In this document: positions 57,624 to 64,000 of the stretch, piece after piece | Numbering within the stretch: position 1 is the first letter of the stretch | Layout: each line of letters starts with the position of its first letter | Source of the DNA: Oceanomicrobium pacificus | GTDB lineage: Bacteria; Pseudomonadota; Alphaproteobacteria; Rhodobacterales; Rhodobacteraceae | NCBI RefSeq assembly: GCF_009833495.1 | Contig: NZ_WUWG01000003.1 | Span: 806,001-870,000, forward strand | Direction: 5' to 3' | Length of the DNA stretch: 64,000 bases | Position numbers and translations under genes: made by a program | Notes under the pieces: generated by a model | The model's input: only the letters and a program-made list of their open reading frames with translations | Database searches by the model: none | What the model was told of the DNA's origin: nothing

Positions 57624-60368
57624 ATGAATCCAGTTGAGATTGAACAGGCCATCAGCGATTTGGCGGAACAGGCTTTCGACCCGTCTGAGTTCCCTTTTGC
57701 ATTTCTGGAATGCTTCGATGGATCGGCCACTGGCTCAAAGAGGCTTCGCAAGGGCACATCCAACAAATCTGATATAGGCGGAGTTCTAAAAGCGGGCAGC
57801 GCGCACATTCTGACCAGTGAGCCGGGAGGCGTGTCCGACGCGCTCGAGACGCTGCGATCCAGCAAAGCTACCCAAACCAAAAGGAACAAGGTCAGGTTCC
57901 TGATCGCCACGGATGGCGAGGAGTTTCAGGCCGAGGATCTGGTTTCCGGAGACACCATCGCCTGCACCTATCAGGACTTCCCTGATCATTTCGGTGTTTT
58001 CCTGCCTCTGGCCGGCATCTCGACGGTCAAACAGATCCGGGAGAGTGCCTTTGACATCAAGGCCACCGGACGCCTGAACCGTCTCTATGTGGAGCTGCTG
58101 AAAGACAATCCCGACTGGGGTACGGCCGATCGCCGCTCGGAAATGAACCATTTCATGGCCCGGTTGATCTTCTGCTTCTTTGCAGAGGATACCGACATTT
58201 TCGCCAGCAACGACCTGTTCACAGGAACGATCGACCGCATGTCGAACCGGGACGGCTCGAACACGCATGAGGTTATTTCAGAAATATTCAGGGCGATGAA
58301 CACCGCTATCGCAGATCGAGCAGGCGCCAACCTGCCTCGTTGGGCCGATGCCTTTCCCTATGTAAATGGCGGGCTGTTCTCAGGCTCCACTGAAGCGCCT
58401 CGCTTCTCCAAGATCGCCCAACGCTATCTCAGCCATATCGGCGGCCTTGACTGGACGAAGATCAATCCGGACATTTTCGGATCGATGATCCAGGCCGTTG
58501 CGGATGAAGGAGAACGTTCTGTCCTGGGCATGCACTACACCTCGGTGCCGAACATCCTGAAGGTGCTGAACCCGCTCTTCCTCGATGACCTGAACGTCGC
58601 GCTGGAAGAGGCCGGCGACAACAGCCGCAAGCTGCTAAACCTGCGCAACCGCATTGCCAAGATCCGGGTGTTCGATCCGGCCTGTGGGTCGGGCAACTTC
58701 CTTGTCATCGCCTACAAGCAGCTGCGTGCGGTTGAGGCCGAGATCAATCGCCGCCGGGGCGAGGCCGATCGCAAGACGGACATCCCTCTGACCAACTTCC
58801 GCGGCATCGAGATCCGGGATTTCTCGGCCGAGATCGCCCGACTGGCGCTGATCATCGCGGAATACCAGTGCGATGTGACCCATCGCGGGCAGAAGGAGGC
58901 TCTGGCCGAGTTCCTGCCGCTGGACAACCAGAACTGGATCACCTGCGGCAATGCCCTGCGGCTTGATTGGTTGTCTATCTGTCCCCCGACAGGCACTGGA
59001 GTGAAGCACAAGGCGGACGATCTGTTTCAGAGCCCGCTGGATCAGGCACAAATCGACTTTGAGAACGAGGGTGGAGAAACCTATATTTGCGGTAATCCCC
59101 CCTACAAAGGCGGTACGGAACAGGATAAAGAGCAGAAAAGCGACATGGCGTCGATATTTTCTGCGGGATTCAAGACATGGAAGTCCTTCGATTATATTCT
59201 AGGATTTTTCCAGAAAGCACGGAGCTTCCTTGATTTTTGTGATGCTCAAGCTGCCTTTGTAACCACTAACTCCATTTGCCAAGGAGAGCAGGTATATAGG
59301 TATTGGCCGCAATGCATATCTGAGGGCATCAAGATCTCATTCGCCGTTACATCTTTCAGGTGGAACAATTTGGCTGCCCACAATGCAGGGGTTACTGTTT
59401 GCATAGTGGGATTGTCTAAAAACCCATCAACGGCGCGGCTGATTGATGGCAAGTTAAACACGATGAGGGAAGTTTCCAACATCAACGCATATCTTGTGGC
59501 GTATCAAGATGTGTACGTTAAAAATGAGACAAAGCCAGTTAATGGCCTATCTCCGGTCGTTAATGGCAATAAGCCTGCCGATGGTGGGGGGCTTATCTTC
59601 GGGTTTGAAGTGGCGTCCGATTTAAGAGATAGCTGCCCGGATGGTGTAGAAGTTATTCGTCCGTTCTACGGCGCACACGATGCCACACATGGGGTTGGCA
59701 GATACTGCTTGTGGGTTAATGAAAAGAATTACCAAGAGCTAAAGAACATCCCCGCCTTCAGACATAGGTTTGAGATTGTCCAAGAAATGCGTGGCAAGAG
59801 TGATAAGGAGCTTACACGCAATGGCGCCAGGACACCATATGCCTTTCAGCAAATAAGGCAGACTGGAAAAGAAGTTGTGTTTCAGATCCCGCGTCATTCG
59901 TCCGAAGTTCGGGATTTTTATCCGGTAGTATCTCTGCCTCCAGGAGCTATCGTCGGAGATGGTGCATTTTCTTTTTACGATCCCCCACTTTGGAACATTG
60001 CGGTATTTGCATCTAAACTGTCGTTAGTCTGGATTGCTGCGGTTTGCGGGAAGATCAAAACGGACTTTAGGTTCTCCAACACACTTGGCTGGAACACCTT
60101 CCCCGTCCCCAAGCTGACCGAGAAAAACCGCGAAGACCTAGCAAGCTGCGCCGAAGACATCCTCCTGGCGCGCGAGGCGCATTTCCCGGCCACCATCGCC
60201 GACCTCTACGATCCCGAAAACATGCCCGCCAACCTCCGCGCCGCCCATGACCGCAACGACGAAACCCTGGAACGTATCTACATCGGCCGCCGCTTCAAGA
60301 ACAATACCGAGCGACTGGAAAAATTGTTCGACATGTACACCAAGATGACGACGAAGGTGCTGACATGA
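57624..60368 (+). CDS. MmeI-like class I DNA methyltransferase without visible nuclease motif
   Basis: A 914-residue N6-adenine-type DNA methyltransferase. The SAM-binding motif FDPACGSGNFLVIAYKQLR (in part) is near residue 351 and the catalytic motif CGNPPYKGG near residue 489. A target-recognition region follows (about 560-830), and the C-terminal segment FRFSNTLGWNTFPVPKLTEK is typical of MmeI-like proteins. The N-terminal region (1-180) has VRFLIATDGEEFQAEDLVSG, the analogue of a segment after the MmeI nuclease, but no ExK-type nuclease core is visible. The start is an ATG with a weak site. The next gene overlaps its stop by 4 bases. Confidence 0.9.
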   Translation: MNPVEIEQAISDLAEQAFDPSEFPFAFLECFDGSATGSKRLRKGTSNKSDIGGVLKAGSAHILTSEPGGVSDALETLRSSKATQTKRNKVRFLIATDGEEFQAEDLVSGDTIACTYQDFPDHFGVFLPLAGISTVKQIRESAFDIKATGRLNRLYVELLKDNPDWGTADRRSEMNHFMARLIFCFFAEDTDIFASNDLFTGTIDRMSNRDGSNTHEVISEIFRAMNTAIADRAGANLPRWADAFPYVNGGLFSGSTEAPRFSKIAQRYLSHIGGLDWTKINPDIFGSMIQAVADEGERSVLGMHYTSVPNILKVLNPLFLDDLNVALEEAGDNSRKLLNLRNRIAKIRVFDPACGSGNFLVIAYKQLRAVEAEINRRRGEADRKTDIPLTNFRGIEIRDFSAEIARLALIIAEYQCDVTHRGQKEALAEFLPLDNQNWITCGNALRLDWLSICPPTGTGVKHKADDLFQSPLDQAQIDFENEGGETYICGNPPYKGGTEQDKEQKSDMASIFSAGFKTWKSFDYILGFFQKARSFLDFCDAQAAFVTTNSICQGEQVYRYWPQCISEGIKISFAVTSFRWNNLAAHNAGVTVCIVGLSKNPSTARLIDGKLNTMREVSNINAYLVAYQDVYVKNETKPVNGLSPVVNGNKPADGGGLIFGFEVASDLRDSCPDGVEVIRPFYGAHDATHGVGRYCLWVNEKNYQELKNIPAFRHRFEIVQEMRGKSDKELTRNGARTPYAFQQIRQTGKEVVFQIPRHSSEVRDFYPVVSLPPGAIVGDGAFSFYDPPLWNIAVFASKLSLVWIAAVCGKIKTDFRFSNTLGWNTFPVPKLTEKNREDLASCAEDILLAREAHFPATIADLYDPENMPANLRAAHDRNDETLERIYIGRRFKNNTERLEKLFDMYTKMTTKVLT

Positions 60369-60985
60369 TTGCGGCGCTCATTGGTCTGGTCGGAGTTGTT
60401 GTTGGCAGCTTGATCGTTGCCGCCAAGGAGACCCTTTCGGCCCGTGCTGAGCGCAAGCGGAACGCCACCTACTCCGCGATGCGCATCGTTTGCGAATTGG
60501 ACCATCTTGTCGAGATTTGTGTGGCCGTGGTCTATGATGACGGAACCGAAATGGGACAACTAGCTGGACGAATGGAAGATGGGCAGGAGTATGCAATCGC
60601 ACAAGTGGATTGTCCGAAAGAGCTTGTTTTCGCAGATGACATTGTCTGGAAAAGCCTAAGCGGAGACTTGATGTATCGCGCGCTTGCTTTGCCCAACCGG
60701 CTCCAACAAGCGAACCGGAACATTTACTATTGGGGTCGGAATGCATCTCTCCCCTATCTACGCGAGTATTTTGAGGCTCGCCAGGAAAGTTATTCAGCGC
60801 TCGGGTTGGAAGCTCTGGCGTTAGCCGACGCTTTTCGACAGAGGTTTGGCATGCCAAATCGGTCCGAGCCCGCCTGGAAAACGGACAGAGATCCTAAGAC
60901 ACTTTTTCAGGAAACTCTGGACTTTCTAGAGCGTTCTTCTGACGCAGCAACCAAGCCGAGATCTTGGGGATCAAAGGACATCTAG
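60365..60985 (+). CDS. Single-span membrane protein of unknown function in the methyltransferase operon
   Basis: A 206-residue protein with one N-terminal span (residues 2-20, IAALIGLVGVVVGSLIVAA) followed by a cytoplasmic helical domain (KETLSARAERKRNATYSAM, then ICVAVVYDDGTEM and YFEARQESYSALGLEALALA). No family is recognised. Its ATG overlaps the methyltransferase stop (ATGA) and the helicase gene starts one base after its stop, so it is an integral operon member. A membrane protein is unusual in a restriction-modification operon and could point to a sensor or an abortive effector. Confidence 0.75.
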   Translation: MIAALIGLVGVVVGSLIVAAKETLSARAERKRNATYSAMRIVCELDHLVEICVAVVYDDGTEMGQLAGRMEDGQEYAIAQVDCPKELVFADDIVWKSLSGDLMYRALALPNRLQQANRNIYYWGRNASLPYLREYFEARQESYSALGLEALALADAFRQRFGMPNRSEPAWKTDRDPKTLFQETLDFLERSSDAATKPRSWGSKDI

Positions 60986-60986
60986 G

Positions 60987-63044
60987 ATGAACAGTTCTCG
61001 ATCCATCCCCTCCGTCTCCGTCACCTATGCCCGCGATGGTAGTTCCACAAAGTCGAACGAACTCGGCATGCGCGCTATGCAGGAACGGGCTTACGAGCGC
61101 AGGGGCGAGCAATATCTCCTGATCAAGTCCCCCCCTGCATCCGGGAAGTCCCGTGCGCTCATGTTCATCGCGCTCGACAAGCTTGAAAACCAAGGGCTCA
61201 AGCAGGCGATCGTGGTGGTGCCGGAAAAATCCATCGGGGCGAGTTTCAACAACGAGCCACTTTCAAAGTTCGGATTCTGGGCCGACTGGTTCGTTGAGCC
61301 AAAATGGAACCTGTGCAACGCGCCGGGCGGGGACGATGGTAAGGTTAGAACCGTTGGCAGATTTCTGGAAGGCCCTGACAAGGTTCTGGTTTGTACTCAT
61401 GCTACCTTCCGGTTCGCCGTCGACAAGTTCGGGATTGACGCGTTCGACGATCGATTGATTGCCGTCGATGAATTCCACCACGTGAGTGCCAATCCGGAAA
61501 ACAAGCTCGGGACGCATCTCGGGCAGTTCATCGCCCGCGACCGTGTCCATATTGTTGCAATGACAGGCAGCTATTTCCGTGGAGATGCTGAAGCCGTATT
61601 GAGCCCAGAGGATGAGGCCAAGTTCGACACCGTCACCTACACCTACTACGAGCAGCTCAATGGCTATGAGCATCTCAAGACACTCGACATCGGTTATTTC
61701 TTCTATACCGGATCCTACGCCGAAGACCTGTTGGCCGTTCTGGATCCGCGAGAGAAGACCATCCTGCATATCCCAAATGTCAATGCACGGGAAAGCACCG
61801 GGGACAAACACAGGGAAGTCGATCATATCATCGACGCCCTTGGAGAGTGGGCCGGCACGGATCCGGCAACCGGGTTCCATCTCGTGAAAACGCCAGACGG
61901 CCGAACGATCAAAGTTGCAGATCTGGTTGATGATGAACCGGCGAAGCGAGAAAAGGTCTCTCGGGCACTGAAAAATCCTGCGGAGAAAAACAATCGGGAT
62001 CATGTCGACCTGATCATAGCGCTTGGCATGGCCAAGGAGGGTTTCGACTGGATCTGGTGTGAGCATGCACTGACAGTCGGATATCGGGCGAGCCTGACCG
62101 AGATCGTTCAGATTATCGGACGGGCTACCCGTGACGCTGTCGGGAAAACCAGAGCGCGCTTTACAAATCTGATCGCCGAACCGGATGCGAGCGAAGGCGC
62201 GGTGACAGAGGCAATCAACGACACCTTGAAAGCCATTGCAGCCAGCCTGCTGATGGAGCAGGTACTCGCTCCGAGATTCAACTTCACCCCCAAGACGCCA
62301 GCTTCAGTTGCCCAGCCCGGGTTCGACTATGGTGACGGAGGCTATGATCCCGAGAAATCCAATGTCGGATTCAACGAGGAAAGCGGTCAGTTCGATATAG
62401 AGATCAAGGGCCTTAAAGAGCCGGGAACCAAGGAGGCCAAACGGATTTGCCAGGAAGATTTGAACGAGGTGATTACTGCATTCGTTCAGGACAAGCCGAC
62501 GGTTGAGCGCGGCCTGTTTGATGAGGAGCTCGTACCTGAGGAACTGACCGTCACGCGAATGGGCAAAATCATCCGCGAAAGATATCCCGACCTTCAGGAC
62601 GACGATGTCGAGGCTGTCAGGCAGCGTGCAGTCGCTGCAATGAACCTGACCCAGCAAGGCAAGAAGACCATTCTGGGTGCGGATGAGGACGAGAAGGAGC
62701 CATCTGCTAACACAGCGCTGATCGACGGCGTGAGGAAGTTTGCCATGGACGTTCGGGACCTCGACATCGACCTCATCGACTCCATCAATCCGTTCGGTGA
62801 AGCCTATTCCATTCTGGCAAAGTCCATGAACGAAGACAGCCTCCGACAGGTCGCATCAGTCATCTCCGCGAAAAGGAGCCCGATCTCACCTGAGGATGCC
62901 ATCACGTGGGCGCGACGGGCCAGTAGGTTCAAGAAGGAGCATGGCCGCCCGCCGTCGCTCATATCCGCTGATCCGTTCGAAAAACTCATGGCCGAGGGAG
63001 CGACAGCTTTCATGCGGTTCAGAAAGGAAGGTCGCTATGAGTGA
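60987..63044 (+). CDS. DExH-box helicase of the methyltransferase operon
   Basis: A 685-residue superfamily 2 helicase. Walker A is SPPASGKSRALMF near residue 48, the DExH box is IAVDEFHHVSAN near residue 160, and motif VI is EIVQIIGRATRDAVGK near residue 374. The last 240 residues are not motor; they include DALTWARR-like ITWARRASRFKKEHGRPPS near the end, a short module that recurs in the next protein. The start follows the previous stop by one base; the stop overlaps the next start by 8 bases. The protein resembles restriction-type translocases in layout. Confidence 0.9.
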   Translation: MNSSRSIPSVSVTYARDGSSTKSNELGMRAMQERAYERRGEQYLLIKSPPASGKSRALMFIALDKLENQGLKQAIVVVPEKSIGASFNNEPLSKFGFWADWFVEPKWNLCNAPGGDDGKVRTVGRFLEGPDKVLVCTHATFRFAVDKFGIDAFDDRLIAVDEFHHVSANPENKLGTHLGQFIARDRVHIVAMTGSYFRGDAEAVLSPEDEAKFDTVTYTYYEQLNGYEHLKTLDIGYFFYTGSYAEDLLAVLDPREKTILHIPNVNARESTGDKHREVDHIIDALGEWAGTDPATGFHLVKTPDGRTIKVADLVDDEPAKREKVSRALKNPAEKNNRDHVDLIIALGMAKEGFDWIWCEHALTVGYRASLTEIVQIIGRATRDAVGKTRARFTNLIAEPDASEGAVTEAINDTLKAIAASLLMEQVLAPRFNFTPKTPASVAQPGFDYGDGGYDPEKSNVGFNEESGQFDIEIKGLKEPGTKEAKRICQEDLNEVITAFVQDKPTVERGLFDEELVPEELTVTRMGKIIRERYPDLQDDDVEAVRQRAVAAMNLTQQGKKTILGADEDEKEPSANTALIDGVRKFAMDVRDLDIDLIDSINPFGEAYSILAKSMNEDSLRQVASVISAKRSPISPEDAITWARRASRFKKEHGRPPSLISADPFEKLMAEGATAFMRFRKEGRYE

Positions 63045-64000
63045 TGAACTCGATGCCCTGGCAGGCGACCTGGCGGAATTTGACGTTCCTGACAAACCTG
63101 TAAAACGCTCGAAAATTGAGGAGCGGGTCATAGCAGGCTTTGAAGATATTCAGCGTTTCTATGAACGGGAAGGCCGCAGACCACGGCATGGCGAAAACCG
63201 CGATATTTTTGAACGTTTGTATGCGGTTCGTCTTGAGCAGCTGGCGTCAAATCCGGAATACCGTGCAATCCTCGATCCAATGGACAAGCACAAGCTCTTG
63301 GATCAGGCCGATGATTCCGCGGACACCTCAGCGTACACTGACCTAGATTCCCTGGCCGATGACCTAGCGGAGTTGGATGATCCAGGGGGTGATCTCTCCC
63401 AACTCAAGCACGTACGAACTTCGGCTGAGAAACGAGCTGCGGAAGAAATTGCCAATCGAGAAATCTGCAAGGATTTCGATAAGTTCAAATCGATCTTCCA
63501 GAATGTGCAGTCCGATCTAGAGACTGGACTGCGTATGACTCGCCCTCCCGAAACCAGTGCAGAAATCGAAGCAGGACGGTTTTACATCCTATCTGGTCAG
63601 AAAGCCTATGTGGCTGAGAAGGGTGAAGCATTCAGACAGGACTATGGTGATTGGGATGCCAGATTGCGGGTCGTGTTTGACAATGGAACGGAGAGCAATT
63701 TGCTGATGCGCTCGCTGCACCGGGCCATGAGCAAGGATCCAACGAGCCGCACCATCAGCGATCCGGTGGCAGGGCCATTGTTTTCAGATTCTTCAATCGA
63801 AGGTGATGAGGCGAGTGGTATCGTTTACGTGCTGCGCAGCAAATCTGAAATACCAGCAGTCGCAGAGAACCGAGATATTCTCCACAAGATTGGAGTGACT
63901 GGCGGCAGCGTCGAAAGGCGGATCGCGAATGCCAGCCAGTATCCCACTTTTCTGATGGCCGAAGTTGAGATCGTATCAACCTACGAGCTCTACAACATCA
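63037..64000 (+). CDS. GIY-YIG (T5orf172-like) nuclease protein, 3' end cut by window edge
   Basis: At least 321 residues; the frame is open to the last base. The N-terminus has an acidic motif LDALAGDLAEFDVPD, a module IQRFYEREGRRPRHGENRD similar to the helicase C-terminus, and a second acidic copy LDSLADDLAELDDPGGD. The GIY-YIG domain starts near residue 260: GIVYVLRSKSEIPAVAENRD, then HKIGVTGGSVERRIANA, the T5orf172 pattern in which GIY and YIG read GIV and KIG. It is probably the nuclease of the operon. The ATG at 63037 overlaps the helicase stop by 8 bases. Confidence 0.88.
   Translation, partial: MSDELDALAGDLAEFDVPDKPVKRSKIEERVIAGFEDIQRFYEREGRRPRHGENRDIFERLYAVRLEQLASNPEYRAILDPMDKHKLLDQADDSADTSAYTDLDSLADDLAELDDPGGDLSQLKHVRTSAEKRAAEEIANREICKDFDKFKSIFQNVQSDLETGLRMTRPPETSAEIEAGRFYILSGQKAYVAEKGEAFRQDYGDWDARLRVVFDNGTESNLLMRSLHRAMSKDPTSRTISDPVAGPLFSDSSIEGDEASGIVYVLRSKSEIPAVAENRDILHKIGVTGGSVERRIANASQYPTFLMAEVEIVSTYELYNI

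Overview
The window is GC-rich chromosomal DNA of an alphaproteobacterium, most likely in the Rhodobacterales. The signs are CtrA with a SciP (DUF1153) neighbour, Usg, DUF1993, a CtrA-type TTAA-N7-TTAA box, a two-subunit-fusion NAD-linked formate dehydrogenase and urease accessory genes. No rRNA, tRNA or CRISPR array was seen. The assignment rests on family content only; no database search was possible.

Bases 1-43,241 are dense core genome: anmK (cut by the window edge), tyrS, a DUF3179 protein, two tandem peptidyl-prolyl isomerases, coaD, a CBS-domain protein, and a LysR regulator divergent from a valine-catabolism operon (mmsA, acyl-CoA dehydrogenase, 3-hydroxyisobutyryl-CoA hydrolase, mmsB). 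Then follow uvrA, a lytic transglycosylase, ssb, usg, gyrA, trmFO, gluQRS, hisI, a NifU-like protein, recG, ligA, ctrA, sciP, mnmA, rpsF-rpsR-rplI and dnaB. A formate dehydrogenase operon with a LysE-type exporter in its middle, a urease accessory block ureD-E-F-G without ureABC, and an isocitrate/isopropylmalate dehydrogenase-like gene close this part. Two membrane proteins of 37 and 39 residues, each with a good ribosome binding site, lie between core genes.

From about 43,300 to the right edge the composition becomes more AT-rich and the content changes to a defence island. In order it holds one or two doubtful fragments; a complete type I Zorya system (zorA, zorB, zorC, zorD) with overlapping stops and starts; an internal fragment of a large phage-like protein; a minus-strand cassette of an unknown 437-residue protein, a retron-like reverse transcriptase and, downstream of it, a structured RNA with retron msr-msd architecture; a small unknown gene; a uracil-DNA-glycosylase-like protein; and a four-gene operon of an MmeI-like DNA methyltransferase, a single-span membrane protein, a DExH helicase and a GIY-YIG protein that runs off the window.

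The most interesting locus is 53,029-55,707. The RT is preceded by an unrecognised partner gene (GTGA overlap) and followed by a 213-nt element with perfect 13-bp terminal inverted repeats, a small 5' hairpin and a long 3' hairpin. Known retrons usually carry this RNA upstream of the RT, so the order is unusual and the partner is a candidate new effector. The second candidate is the methyltransferase/membrane/helicase/GIY-YIG operon at 57,624-64,000.
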